The notes under the pieces are model-generated. The model made no database searches, was not told where the DNA came from, and saw nothing but the letters and a program-made list of their open reading frames with translations. A DNA stretch of 64,000 bases, taken from the NCBI GenBank assembly GCA_018333075.1, contig BORH01000002.1, positions 310,001-374,000 of the forward strand, written 5' to 3'. This stretch comes from Heyndrickxia sporothermodurans. Lineage in GTDB: Bacteria > Bacillota > Bacilli > Bacillales > Bacillaceae_C. Each line of letters opens with the position of its first letter. Position 1 is the stretch's first letter. Positions 8,773 to 17,793 of the stretch are shown here, piece after piece. The position numbers and the translations under genes are program-made.

Positions 8773-8804
8773 TTAGTTTTTTAAAGAGGGTAGCTAGAAC
8801 CTCT
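8773..8804 (-). promoter_or_regulatory. preQ1-I riboswitch aptamer
   Basis: Read on the minus strand the segment begins AGAGGTTCTAGCTAC and continues CCCTCT, then an A-rich tail ending AACTAA. This is the preQ1 class I consensus: a P1 stem (AGAGG with CCTCT), a C-rich loop and an A-rich tail that forms the pseudoknot. It precedes queC by about 230 bases. Ligand binding would be expected to favour termination and reduce expression of queC-D-E-folE. Confidence 0.93.
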
Positions 8805-8910
8805 ACCGCATTAGCGGATTTGTATATAATTTTTAATTATGTCCTATCATTTTGAGAAAATATACTCTTATATAGTAGCACGCTTTTTGTCTAGATAAAA
8901 GACCTTCTTA

Positions 8911-10014
8911 TTAGTTAGTTTTAATTTTCACCCGATAATGCCTCATCGATTTAGGCACCCCTTTTAATTCGAGTACTCCAGCATAAACTAACTCTCTAAT
9001 CCTATATTCCAAGAATAGAATATTGGCAGAAGGATATGATTGTAATAAATCACCAATTAGTTCTGCTGTCAAAATATAATCTTTTACTTTTTGCTGTGCA
9101 TGCATCTGCTTGATTGTATCTATAATCATTGAATCATAATATGGTTCAGGAATGGACATAATATCATTCTTTTGATAAATGTGTAGTACGTCCTTCGATT
9201 GGGAAAGTGCTTCCCACTCTCTTTCAAAATGAACACGTTCCTTTTCTGTTAAAGGGGTACCTTTATGCTCTTTATACATCATGCGAATTTTTTCTGGATA
9301 GATTTCAGCTGTATACATGTGATTCTCAAGCTCTTGCCGGTAAAAAGAAGTATAAAGTTCGGAGGTATTGAATAAAAAAATATCATTTTGTTTATTTTTT
9401 AGAAGATATAAAATAAATCGTAGGCCAATTTGTTCATCTGCATTGTTTGCAAACCAAATATGTATAGGAGCTGATCCAAATATATCTTCTATTTCAAGCA
9501 ACGCGTTGGCGAAATTATTTTCGAATGTATAATCATCGTTCCCAAAATTAATACGATCATTTAACCATTCGTTTCGAAAGACTATCCCTTCTTTATGTTC
9601 TAACCTCCAAATCGGCCCAATTGAAAACATACCATCCACACCAATAACCGTTTTCGGATAATCCAAACCAACTCTTAAACACCCAGCTGCAGCCTCAGAA
9701 CATACAATATGAACAGGTTCAACCTTATTTTGAGTTAAGCTTTGTCGCTGTATTTGGATTAATTTATTTATCATTTGAAGCATTTGATTTCTATCTTCCT
9801 CATTAATTAAGTAACTCCTGCCTTGTAATGCTTCATTTTGCTGATGATGAAACGAATCAAAATCATTTTCATCCTCTATCTCAAATGTTTGCCATTCTCC
9901 ATGATGAATGAATGTTTCTAAAGTTAAATAAAAATCTGTTTCGATTTTATAAACAAAAACAACATTTGGTTCCAAGAAAAAGTAAACATACGGATAATTT
10001 ACTATCGTTTTCAT
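8911..10014 (-). CDS. DUF1835/DUF3658 domain protein
   Basis: The product has 367 residues, is cytosolic and has no signal peptide. The central part fits DUF1835: V-H-I-V-C-S-E-A-A-A-G (about 101-111), then D-G-M-F-S-I-G-P-I (about 127-135) and R-N-E-W-L. The C-terminal part (about 280-365) fits DUF3658, ending with a winged-helix-like region. Bacilli often carry several paralogues of this family, whose biochemical role I do not know. The start at 10014 has AAGGGAAGGA close upstream. The gene stands alone, with the dioxygenase terminator just upstream. Confidence 0.85.
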   Translation of the reverse strand: MKTIVNYPYVYFFLEPNVVFVYKIETDFYLTLETFIHHGEWQTFEIEDENDFDSFHHQQNEALQGRSYLINEEDRNQMLQMINKLIQIQRQSLTQNKVEPVHIVCSEAAAGCLRVGLDYPKTVIGVDGMFSIGPIWRLEHKEGIVFRNEWLNDRINFGNDDYTFENNFANALLEIEDIFGSAPIHIWFANNADEQIGLRFILYLLKNKQNDIFLFNTSELYTSFYRQELENHMYTAEIYPEKIRMMYKEHKGTPLTEKERVHFEREWEALSQSKDVLHIYQKNDIMSIPEPYYDSMIIDTIKQMHAQQKVKDYILTAELIGDLLQSYPSANILFLEYRIRELVYAGVLELKGVPKSMRHYRVKIKTN

Positions 10015-10078
10015 CTATTCCTTCCCTTCTTATAAGCTTCTTCTCTATAAATCATACCATTATTTAACAAGCGATAAT

Positions 10079-10138
10079 AAAAAATTCCCTTTCAGCATGT
10101 GTAATATTTACACGAAGTGCTTGAAAGGGAATTTTTTC
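10079..10138 (-). terminator. Terminator after the ring-cleaving dioxygenase
   Basis: ATTCCCTTTCA and TGAAAGGGAAT form a long stem with an extended inner hairpin. A and T runs flank both sides, so it could work in both directions. Confidence 0.85.
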
Positions 10139-10139
10139 A

Positions 10140-11117
10140 TTATTCCTTCACAAATTCTTTTGTACTTCTAACGGTGTCGATTGGTCGAACCATATTTTCT
10201 ATTTCTTCTCTTTTCGGTTCTAAGAATGGTGGTAAGGATAATTTTTCACCGAGAGTTTCATATGGCTCGTCTCCCATAAAACCAGGACCATCAGTTGCAA
10301 ATTCAAATAAGATTTGTGGTGCAACCCTAGCATATAAGGATTCAAAGAAATGACGATTCACATAACCAGAAGTATGGAATCCAAAGCCTTCCATTCGCTC
10401 AATCCATTCCTCTAAAACTGAACGATCCTCTACTCTGAAGGCAGCATGGTGGACAGTCCCATAACCTTGTCTTCCAGGAGGAAGCATAATGTTATGTTCA
10501 ACAATAACTTGGGCACCATTTCCTCCTTCACCAACTTCAAATAAATGAAACGAACCTTCTTTTTCAATTTCCTTAAATAATAGGACTTTTTCCATCATTT
10601 CTTTGAAGTAATCAAATTCAGCTATTCGAACAAAAATTGGTCCTAATCCTATAATTGCATATTCGAGTGGAATGGGCCCTTTTTGCCATGGTGTACCAGC
10701 TTCAACCCCTTCATTTTTTTCATCTGATATTAATTGATAATGCTGATCATCAAAATCAACAAAAGAAAGAGTTTTTTTACCAAATTGCTCTTGAATGCCG
10801 CTATGCTCGACTTGTAAACGATCAAAACGTTTTACCCAATAGTCCAAGGCTGCATCACTTGGTACACGAAAAGAGGTTTTAAAAATTTCATTTGTACCAT
10901 GACTTCCCTTTGGAATACCTGGGAAATCAAAGAAAGTCATATCCGTACCTGCACTACCTTTGTCATCCGCAAAGAATAAATGATACGTCTGAATATCATC
11001 CTGATTCACTGTTTTTTTAACTAACCTCATCCCAAGCACATAAGTAAAAAATTCATAGTTTTTTTCCGCACTACTTGTAATAGCTGTTACATGATGAATT
11101 CCTTTTAAATGATTCAT
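10140..11117 (-). CDS. Ring-cleaving dioxygenase, VOC superfamily (MhqO-like)
   Basis: The 325-residue product has two vicinal-oxygen-chelate halves. Likely metal ligands are the His of G-I-H-H-V-T (residues 6-11), the His of T-V-H-H-A-A-F (about 222-228) and the Glu of L-F-E-F-A-T-D-G-P-G-F (about 270-280). Homologues in Bacillus (MhqA/E/O) act on hydroquinones or catechols and are induced by quinones under MhqR control. An MhqR-like palindrome at 11193-11210 upstream fits this. CGGAGGAATAATAA precedes the ATG. The exact substrate is not shown by the sequence. Confidence 0.88.
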   Translation of the reverse strand: MNHLKGIHHVTAITSSAEKNYEFFTYVLGMRLVKKTVNQDDIQTYHLFFADDKGSAGTDMTFFDFPGIPKGSHGTNEIFKTSFRVPSDAALDYWVKRFDRLQVEHSGIQEQFGKKTLSFVDFDDQHYQLISDEKNEGVEAGTPWQKGPIPLEYAIIGLGPIFVRIAEFDYFKEMMEKVLLFKEIEKEGSFHLFEVGEGGNGAQVIVEHNIMLPPGRQGYGTVHHAAFRVEDRSVLEEWIERMEGFGFHTSGYVNRHFFESLYARVAPQILFEFATDGPGFMGDEPYETLGEKLSLPPFLEPKREEIENMVRPIDTVRSTKEFVKE

Positions 11118-11192
11118 TTATTATTCCTCCGATAAAAGTAATATTAAATTAAATATCTATTTTTTACTATTGAAAATTAAACTAAATTAAAT

Positions 11193-11210
11193 TATCTTGA
11201 ATTCGAGATA
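11193..11210. promoter_or_regulatory. MhqR-like operator
   Basis: TATCTTGAATTCGAGATA is an 18-bp palindrome with one mismatched pair. It matches the published MhqR box (tATCTcgaAtTCgAGATa) as I remember it. It lies 76 bases upstream of the dioxygenase start. Confidence 0.75.
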
Positions 11211-11318
11211 AATGTAACATAGAATCCATTAGATTGTCAATAACTAGGATTCACAAAATTTCTCTAAATATCCTTTACACATCATCTATGACATTCATAA
11301 TGAATATATTTAAAATAC

Positions 11319-11346
11319 AAAAAATTACCTCACTTAATTAGTGAGG
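11319..11346 (-). terminator. Hairpin upstream of the dioxygenase, after the M20 gene
   Basis: CCTCACT and AGTGAGG arms (11328-11334 and 11340-11346) are followed on the minus strand by a short A-T stretch and six T. It terminates the M20 peptidase transcript. Confidence 0.8.
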
Positions 11347-11363
11347 ATATTAATAGAAAAACT

Positions 11364-12773
11364 TTATTTTTTTATAACCACAGTATCCTTCTTTTCGGTT
11401 AGCGCATCAGAAAACCCTGTTAGCATATAAGCAATATAGACAATCCCCTCTTCAAAGTCTTGAAGTCTGATAGATTCATTCGGTGCATGAGCTTTTGATC
11501 CAGCCCAGCCTACACCTGTACTAACGATAGGTAGGCATAATTGTTCTCCAAAAATATACATAGGACCTGTTCCTGCTGAATTAGGAGCCAATATTACATC
11601 GTTTTTATAAACCTCCTTAGCAGCCTGTATAACATGATCAATAAATGGATGATGAAAACTAGATCGGTAAGCTTTTTGACCATTAATTAGTTTTACTTCA
11701 ATATCATCGAATCCATGGACTAGTAAATGCTTCTTAATACATTCGAAAATATAATTAGGATCTTGTCCAGGAACTAGTCGACAATCAATTTTAGCCATCG
11801 CTTTTTTCGGTAATACAGTTTTTGCTCCTTCACCTGTATATCCACTTTCTAAACCACATATCGTCATCGTTGGGTGAAAAACCATTGCTTCACGCGGATC
11901 AACACCCTTCCTCGAAGTAATAAGCGCTCTCTTTAATCCATATAATCGAGCAATCGCCTTTTCATCAAAAGGTAAATTTGCTACCACTTGTTTTTCGCTT
12001 TCAGTTGGTTCTTTTATCCCATCAAAAAAACCATCCACCAATATTTCATTTTGTTGATTTTTCATTGTTCCTAATGCAAGAACCAAACGCCAAGCTGCAT
12101 TATCAACATATGCTCCGACAGAGGAGTGCATATCAATCTCAGCTCCAATACACGTAAGCTCCATATAAGCCATCCCTTTTATTCCTGCTACCATGCTAAT
12201 CCTATCTTTATCGTCTTTTCCACCAAATTCCCAAATACAAGCATCAGCCTGAAACAACTCCCGGTATTTTTTTAGATATGGCTCAAGGTTAGGACTGCCA
12301 ATCTCCTCTTCGCCCTCTATTAAAAATTTAATATTACATGGTACTCCACCCTCTACCTTTTGTAATGCTTTTATTGCACTTAACCGTGCAACTAAATCAC
12401 CTTTATTATCCGCTACCCCTCTAGCAAATAATTTCCCATCTTTTATCGTAGGTTCAAAAGGATTAGAATCCCATTCATTTAATGGCTCTGGAGGCTGTAC
12501 ATCATAATGATTATAAAAGAGCAAGGTTTTCGAAGCGTCTCCTTGGTCTCCTGCAGCGAAAAATGCATAAACTACAGGGTTTCCTCCGAGATCATCTAAT
12601 ACCTTCACCTCGCCTTTTAAATCTTTAATCATTGCAACAACATATTCAACTGTTTCTGAAATAGATTTATTTTGAGCAGAGACAGTCGGTATGCTTAAGT
12701 ACCCTTGTAAATTCTCAATCGATGTTGGCAAAAATTCGTTAACAGCTTTCTTAAGCTTTTCAAGTTGGTTCAT
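11364..12773 (-). CDS. M20-family dipeptidase
   Basis: This zinc exopeptidase is of the PepV/CNDP-like M20 group (469 residues). The first metal ligands are in N-H-Y-D-V-Q-P (about 88-94). The bridging Asp is in A-R-G-V-A-D-N-K-G-D (about 117-126). The catalytic and metal Glu pair is in E-G-E-E-E-I-G-S (about 153-160). S-A-G-T-G-P near 400 and H-A-P-N-E near 430 complete the set. No signal peptide is seen, so it probably acts on peptides in the cytosol. The gene is monocistronic, with its own terminator. Confidence 0.9.
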   Translation of the reverse strand: MNQLEKLKKAVNEFLPTSIENLQGYLSIPTVSAQNKSISETVEYVVAMIKDLKGEVKVLDDLGGNPVVYAFFAAGDQGDASKTLLFYNHYDVQPPEPLNEWDSNPFEPTIKDGKLFARGVADNKGDLVARLSAIKALQKVEGGVPCNIKFLIEGEEEIGSPNLEPYLKKYRELFQADACIWEFGGKDDKDRISMVAGIKGMAYMELTCIGAEIDMHSSVGAYVDNAAWRLVLALGTMKNQQNEILVDGFFDGIKEPTESEKQVVANLPFDEKAIARLYGLKRALITSRKGVDPREAMVFHPTMTICGLESGYTGEGAKTVLPKKAMAKIDCRLVPGQDPNYIFECIKKHLLVHGFDDIEVKLINGQKAYRSSFHHPFIDHVIQAAKEVYKNDVILAPNSAGTGPMYIFGEQLCLPIVSTGVGWAGSKAHAPNESIRLQDFEEGIVYIAYMLTGFSDALTEKKDTVVIKK

Positions 12774-12915
12774 ATTATATCCCCTTCCCTATCCTTTCTA
12801 TCATTATAATTTCTACACACGAAACAAACTTCCTGTCAAAAGTTAAATTATTTTGAAGTATATAAACATTTAGTTTACATAATAAAATTATATTTTAGTT
12901 AAGTTTTATTTTAAA

Positions 12916-12943
12916 TAAAAAAGCAATCGTTAAAAACGACTGC
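12916..12943 (-). terminator. Terminator after the M24 aminopeptidase
   Basis: GCAGTCGTT and AACGATTGC form a 9-bp stem with one mismatch and a 3-base loop, followed by T-rich sequence on the minus strand. Confidence 0.85.
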
Positions 12944-12961
12944 CTATACTTAACCAAAGCA

Positions 12962-14215
12962 TTAATATTGAGTTTTTGCCATGAATTCCTCTATTTCCTC
13001 AACAGAACGGAATATATCTTTAGTTAACACCTCATGACCATCTTCTGTTACCAATACATCATCTTCAATTCGAATTCCGATACCTTCTTCTTGAATATAA
13101 AGACCAGGTTCAACTGTCAGCACCATTCCTGGTTGGATAATTAAATCTTTATAGCTCCCTACATCATGTGTATCTAAACCAAGGAAGTGGCTGACACCAT
13201 GATAATAGTATTGACTTATTGCACTCTCCTCTTGTATTAACCCTACTTTCATACACTCTTCTGCTAAAATCTTCTTCGTTAGTTCATTTAGTTTAGCAAA
13301 TGGAACACCAGGTTTAATCAGTGCTGTTGTTTCACGTAGTGCCTTTAATACGATATTATAATAAAGCTTCTGTTTATCTGTGAATTTTCCATTGACCGGA
13401 AAGGTATAACTAATATCCGCACTATAGAAATCAAATTGGGCACCTAAATCAAGAAGGACTAGGCTGCCATCTTCAACAATTGCATCATTTCTATCGTAAT
13501 GCAGGATTGTACCGTTTTGTCCACTTGCTACTATCGTAGGGAACGCATAATCTTTAACACCTTCTGATTTAAGAACAAAATCAAAATAAGCTTCTAGTTG
13601 ATATTCTCTCATCCCTGCTTTTGCATGACTCATTAAATTCTTAATACCATCTTGGGTTATGGCAATTGCTTTTTTAATCTTCTCTACCTCTTCAGGTGAT
13701 TTATAAACACGAAGTTCACAAATAACTGGATATACATTTTTAATTTGTAGGTGTGGATAATTTGTATGTACCTTTAATAGAAATTGTTGTGCTTTTGTTG
13801 TTGCAGTATTCAATTCTCTTCTTTCCAAATCTAAATATAGCTTAGTATCCACCATTGAATTTGTAAGCTGGGAAACAAATGAATCGAACTGATCAATGTA
13901 ACGAATGTTTTGAATTCTCGACGTTTGCTGCGCTTCTTCAATAGAAATTGTTTTTCCAACCCATTTTTCTAATATTGGATCCGATTTTTGAATAAATAAA
14001 TATTCCTCAACTTTTTCTTCATTTTTAACTGCAAGAAATATGATTTCTGATTCATCAATGCCTGTTAAGTAATAAAAGTGTCGATTGGGTACAAATTTAT
14101 AGCTCTCATCTGCAGATTTTTGAGGAGCTTTCCCAGCAAATAAAATTAGAATTGATTGATCCTCTAGCTTCTCATATAAACGATTTCGATTATGTAAGAA
14201 AAAATTTTGTTTCAT
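12962..14215 (-). CDS. Xaa-Pro aminopeptidase, M24B family
   Basis: The 417-residue enzyme removes N-terminal residues preceding proline. An aminopeptidase P N-terminal domain (about 1-140) precedes the pita-bread catalytic domain. Metal ligands are visible: D of L-L-D-L-G-A-Q (about 250), D of Y-S-A-D-I-S-Y (about 261), H of S-H-F-L-G-L-D (about 338), E of V-E-P-G-L-Y (about 369) and E of I-R-I-E-D-D (about 383). AGGAGAAGAA lies immediately before the ATG. It is probably cytosolic peptide turnover. The gene is monocistronic. Confidence 0.92.
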   Translation of the reverse strand: MKQNFFLHNRNRLYEKLEDQSILILFAGKAPQKSADESYKFVPNRHFYYLTGIDESEIIFLAVKNEEKVEEYLFIQKSDPILEKWVGKTISIEEAQQTSRIQNIRYIDQFDSFVSQLTNSMVDTKLYLDLERRELNTATTKAQQFLLKVHTNYPHLQIKNVYPVICELRVYKSPEEVEKIKKAIAITQDGIKNLMSHAKAGMREYQLEAYFDFVLKSEGVKDYAFPTIVASGQNGTILHYDRNDAIVEDGSLVLLDLGAQFDFYSADISYTFPVNGKFTDKQKLYYNIVLKALRETTALIKPGVPFAKLNELTKKILAEECMKVGLIQEESAISQYYYHGVSHFLGLDTHDVGSYKDLIIQPGMVLTVEPGLYIQEEGIGIRIEDDVLVTEDGHEVLTKDIFRSVEEIEEFMAKTQY

Positions 14216-14333
14216 TTCTTCTCCTCTTTCCCCTATCTTTTTTTATATACAATATTCTATAATTATATCATTTATCTGAAATTTCATAAATAAATTAGCC
14301 CACTTAAATCATTCTAACATAACCAAAATTAAC

Positions 14334-14375
14334 CTTAAAAATAGGCATACCAAATCATTTGCGATTTGATATGCC
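14334..14375 (-). terminator. Terminator after the broken 14.5-kb gene
   Basis: GGCATATCAAATC pairs with GATTTGGTATGCC with one mismatch, followed by TATTTTT on the minus strand. Confidence 0.75.
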
Positions 14376-14463
14376 AAACTCCAGGTTGCTATTATATTTT
14401 TCTCCATAATAAGTAAGCTATTTATAAATATAAATAACTTTTTCTATTTGTTCCTCGTTTTTA

Positions 14464-15235
14464 CTATTGACGAATATCAAACCACCAACGATCTTTCGCA
14501 TTTAAATCCTCAGTTTCACCTGACCCAGTGTAATGGAAAGCATCAAGGAAGATTGAATCCAATTTATCCTCATCTACAAAATAACCTAGGTTAACCTTCA
14601 TCGTTTGTCCTAGTTGGATCCTGCCAATATTATAAAAGCTTTTCCCACTTCCGTGAGGTTCTAAATAATCAACGTCACCTGACATTATACTTTTTTCGTC
14701 AATTCCATCTTTTCTAGCATAGTTCCATGCATTATTTTCAGATTTAAGTACTTGTAAGGATGGTTGCATGTAAATTTCGTCTCTTTCCTGTTTACCTATA
14801 TTTTTAACTATTGTTGTCAGGTAGACAAATTTAGTATTAACCGATCTAGACTCTACCAACTCTGCAATTGAATCCTTACCATTTCCCTCTGTATATATAT
14901 CCTGTTTATAAGGTAACAATTTCTTTGTCCGATCGATAGCCTTATTCATACTTAGTATTTCTAGCCCCAGTTCATTAAAGTTCTCTTGTTTAAGACCTTT
15001 GATTGAATCAAAGACTTCAACTTTCTCTATAACAAATTCAAGCTTATCAAGTCGGCTTACAGTTCCGGTAACCATCTATGTATATTGGAAACTTTTGACC
15101 TACACTAATATAGTTGTTTACTGTCTTTTTTCAAAGGAATAACTTTGATTTCTGTTGATTCATCCTCATTGCCAATTAGTGTTTTATCATAATCTGCTAT
15201 AAAAGATGCCTTTTCCTTTGATGTAGACCTGTTAA
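14464..15235 (-). pseudogene. Frameshifted hypothetical protein, 5' end missing
   Basis: An open frame of 203 residues (14464-15075) ends W-W-F-D-I-R-Q. Its apparent ATG directly follows an in-frame TAG and has no RBS. In another frame just upstream the sequence reads I-S-V-G-Q-K-F-P-I-Y-I-D-G, and further up I-K-V-I-P-L-K-K-D-S-K. These are clearly earlier parts of one protein, separated by shifts near 15075 and 15112. Coding similarity stops at a terminator-like hairpin (15243-15266), so the start is lost. The family is not recognised. Homologous C-terminal endings I remember come from exported Bacillus proteins of unknown function. Confidence 0.7.
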
Positions 15236-15242
15236 TTCAATA

Positions 15243-15266
15243 AAAAGGCTACCTTAAAAGGTAGCT
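15243..15266 (-). terminator. Palindromic hairpin at the edge of the broken gene
   Basis: GCTACCTT and AAGGTAGC (15248-15265) form an 8-bp stem followed by five T on the minus strand. It terminates nothing obvious, because the upstream minus-strand sequence (15267-15660) has no intact gene. One short open stretch near 15360-15470 reads as a peptide end without a start. Confidence 0.55.
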
Positions 15267-15479
15267 CGGTTCTTAAACTATTACGTACTTTAGTGGGAGA
15301 TTGATATCTAGGAAATGTATAAAGGTTGTTAAAAAACATACTCTTTATCCCTTATTTTATTCCCCATATTGTTCTAATGTGTTAATGCATGATAAATCGA
15401 ATAATCTACTTCGCCCGATATATTTTTCATAGCATTTTCACTTAACTTCAATGCCATTAAAAGTTGCTCATTTTATCGT

Positions 15480-15612
15480 TTTAGGGATAGGTTATTTGGT
15501 TTATGGCTGTCTTCGGACCCCCTATACCAGACTGTTTATGTAGACTGTCAGAGCTCACCGGGTTCTATACAAAAGAGTTTAAGGGGGAGAATCGCCCCTG
15601 AAGGTTTTGATT
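15480..15612. other. GC-rich non-coding patch
   Basis: This stretch is visibly richer in G and C than its surroundings (GGACCCCC, CACCGGG, GGGGGAG...CGCCCC). It holds short inverted repeats (CAGACTGT near AGACTGTC) and no open frame of note. It could be a remnant of a structured RNA or mobile element. I cannot name it. Confidence 0.4.
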
Positions 15613-15667
15613 TTTGCTATAATGACCACTATGTAGCTTTAATTTTTAATAAATAGGGGAGTGGCAT

Positions 15668-16264
15668 ATGGAAAATAACGTTTTTGAACAGATGGCGAAG
15701 AGATATGATACAGAAGACAGAATTGAATTAGCTAAAGTTATAGTTAAGGAAGTAAGACCTGAATTACGAAATAGTAAATCAAAATCTTTAATAGACTATG
15801 GGAGTGGTACTGGTCTAATTAGTTTAGAATTATCAGATTTAGTAGATTCTATTTTATTGGTAGATTCATCTAAACAAATGTTGGAGGTTGCGAATGCTAA
15901 AATTTCTCACAAAGGAATTTCCAACTCAAAAGTGCTTTATTCAGATTTTACTCAAGAAACTCCTGAACTTAAGGCAGACATAGTTTTAATGTCTCTGGTA
16001 CTTCTTCATATTCCGGATACAAAAAATATTTTACAAGAATTGTTCAACATATTAAATAATGGTGGCAAGCTAATTATCATTGATTTTGACAAAAACGATA
16101 AAATACAACATCCAAGAGTTCATAACGGTTTTTCGCATGAAGAACTGAAAAAAAGATTATCCGAAGTTGGATTTAATTCAATTGAAATTAAGACATTTTA
16201 TCATGGTAATCGTATATTTATGAATCAAGATGCCTCAATGTTTATATCCAGTAGTATAAAGTAA
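15668..16264 (+). CDS. Class I SAM-dependent methyltransferase
   Basis: The 198-residue Rossmann methyltransferase has motif I L-I-D-Y-G-S-G-T-G-L-I (about 43-53). The acidic end of strand 2 is L-L-V-D-S-S (about 64-69). Motif IV is D-I-V-L-M-S-L-V-L-L-H (about 99-109), and the post-motif is G-G-K-L-I-I-I-D-F-D (about 130-139). GGGGAGTGGCAT precedes the ATG. The acceptor molecule cannot be told. It is a lone gene on the plus strand at the border of the repeat-rich accessory region. Confidence 0.85.
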   Translation: MENNVFEQMAKRYDTEDRIELAKVIVKEVRPELRNSKSKSLIDYGSGTGLISLELSDLVDSILLVDSSKQMLEVANAKISHKGISNSKVLYSDFTQETPELKADIVLMSLVLLHIPDTKNILQELFNILNNGGKLIIIDFDKNDKIQHPRVHNGFSHEELKKRLSEVGFNSIEIKTFYHGNRIFMNQDASMFISSSIK

Positions 16265-16489
16265 TATCTTTTTTTTATTCTTAGTTCACACAATCTCTAT
16301 AAAAGAACCACTCAAATCAAGGGGGGGCCGAAATGTCATTAGTCTATTTTATTCCCTGTTGATGTGACTGGTTCTTTGGACATTTTTGGTTAGTTACACT
16401 GTCTGTTGTTGATCGTTTCTTGGTGTTGTATTTATTTATTGGATTAAGGTTTCAAAATTATGTATATGATGATTATTTTATACAAGTTT

Positions 16490-16538
16490 CTTGTTTAACT
16501 AATTGCCCCCGTTTGTTTAAGTACAATATTTCACAATC
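16490..16538 (-). repeat. Accessory-region core repeat, copy a
   Basis: On the minus strand it reads GATTGTGAAATATTG, then TTAAACAAACGGGGGCAATT, then AGTTAAACAAG. Compare copies e and l, which share the TTGTGAA head and the A-rich GGGC core. Confidence 0.65.
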
Positions 16539-16562
16539 TTCAATTTCTAAAATTACATATTT

Positions 16563-17405
16563 TTACATTTCCATCTTACTTAACTTTTTAGGATTATGGA
16601 CTTGTAACCACTTTTCAGATTCATTTACAATCCAACTTCCTATCTCATCTAAGAAATCAATTATTTCATTTTTATCAGCAACTGGCTTTATAGCATATTT
16701 AAGCGCTTGTTTCATCTCAGCTTCTTTCTCTGGATAATATTTAGAAAATATCTTATATGCTGGGAATAAATCTCTTGTATACTTATTTTCTTCCTCTATG
16801 ACAAGTGCAAACCCTGCCCTAACTATGATTTTCATAATCCAAACACAACAATCTAAAATATCTTCGATATCATTATTACCATCAAGGTCTTCTTTTGCTT
16901 GCTCAATTTGACTCTTTAGATTGAAAAGGTGTTCGTTACCAAGAGTTTTATCTGCTTTATAACTAGGTAAATATATGCTTAAATCTTCCCCATATACGCA
17001 TACACTATAGGTCTTAATCATAAACGAAATAATAGAAAACCTTGTAGTTTCTAAAACATCATCAATATGATAGAAATTAAACTCCACTCCAGTTACATTG
17101 TCGAATTTTTTATTCAATTCTAGTTCAGACTTGTTCACCCATTTCAAGTCTATATCATTAATATCTTTATTCGTAATGGCAATTGTATCTAAATCTGAAA
17201 CACCATTTATTCCCATTCCACGAGGAATCGAACCCCGTATATATACGCTATGTAAATCTAATCCCAAATTGGTTTTATAGTGTTCGGTTGCTTCTACTAT
17301 TATCTTTAAAAATTCAGGTTTAACCTTCTTTAAACTTGAATCATTTAGTATATAGCCATTATCATCTGTTGGACAAACGTGTCCAATGTTTTTAATATTT
17401 GTCAA
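16563..17405 (-). CDS. Nucleotidyltransferase-domain protein
   Basis: The 280-residue product has the polymerase-beta nucleotidyltransferase signature G-S-I-P-R-G-M-G followed by S-D-L-D-T-I-A (about residues 59-74), i.e. the G-S-x-D-x-D pattern of aminoglycoside adenylyltransferases and their relatives. A helical C-terminal part (about 150-280) follows. It could modify an antibiotic or another small molecule, or act as an antitoxin-like transferase, and the sequence does not decide. The start is placed at 17405, with GAGGAGAGATACTTTG before the ATG-equivalent. Core repeats lie on both sides. Confidence 0.75.
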   Translation of the reverse strand: MTNIKNIGHVCPTDDNGYILNDSSLKKVKPEFLKIIVEATEHYKTNLGLDLHSVYIRGSIPRGMGINGVSDLDTIAITNKDINDIDLKWVNKSELELNKKFDNVTGVEFNFYHIDDVLETTRFSIISFMIKTYSVCVYGEDLSIYLPSYKADKTLGNEHLFNLKSQIEQAKEDLDGNNDIEDILDCCVWIMKIIVRAGFALVIEEENKYTRDLFPAYKIFSKYYPEKEAEMKQALKYAIKPVADKNEIIDFLDEIGSWIVNESEKWLQVHNPKKLSKMEM

Positions 17406-17422
17406 AGTATCTCTCCTCTATT

Positions 17423-17458
17423 CTTGCTTCATTAACCTGCACCTATAGCTTAAAATGC
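17423..17458 (-). repeat. Core repeat, copy b
   Basis: The minus strand reads GCATTTTAAGCTATAGG, then TGCAGGTTAATGAAGCAAG. It lies just upstream of the nucleotidyltransferase gene and is a divergent copy. Confidence 0.55.
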
Positions 17459-17694
17459 AATTTATTTTTCATATCTAAATCACTATCAAGCAATGATTTC
17501 TTATTCTCTTTAATTCCATACTTTTTATCGATAAATTGACCAATCACAGACTTGTTAATTCCAACCTTAATGTTGTTGAGAATTAATAGACCAACAATCC
17601 AAAGAATAATAGAAAAACTAAAGAACCGACAAGCTAATAACTCACCCTAAAACAACCAACATATTCCATATATTTTATCACAAAAAACATCAGC

Positions 17695-17731
17695 CTTACT
17701 CATCAATCCTGCCCGGTTAGCACAATAAGAA
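17695..17731 (-). repeat. Core repeat, copy c
   Basis: The minus strand reads TTATTGTGCTAACCGGGCAG, then GATTGATGAGTAAG. It begins right at the T run of the NUDIX-gene terminator. Confidence 0.65.
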
Positions 17732-17754
17732 AAAAGCCACCGTTAAAGGTGGCT
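17729..17754 (-). terminator. Terminator after the NUDIX pseudogene
   Basis: AGCCACC and GGTGGCT make a 7-bp stem with a 6-base loop, followed by six T on the minus strand. Confidence 0.85.
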
Positions 17755-17793
17755 GAAACTTATACTTTTGCCCGTGTTCAAATTTCAAGTAAC

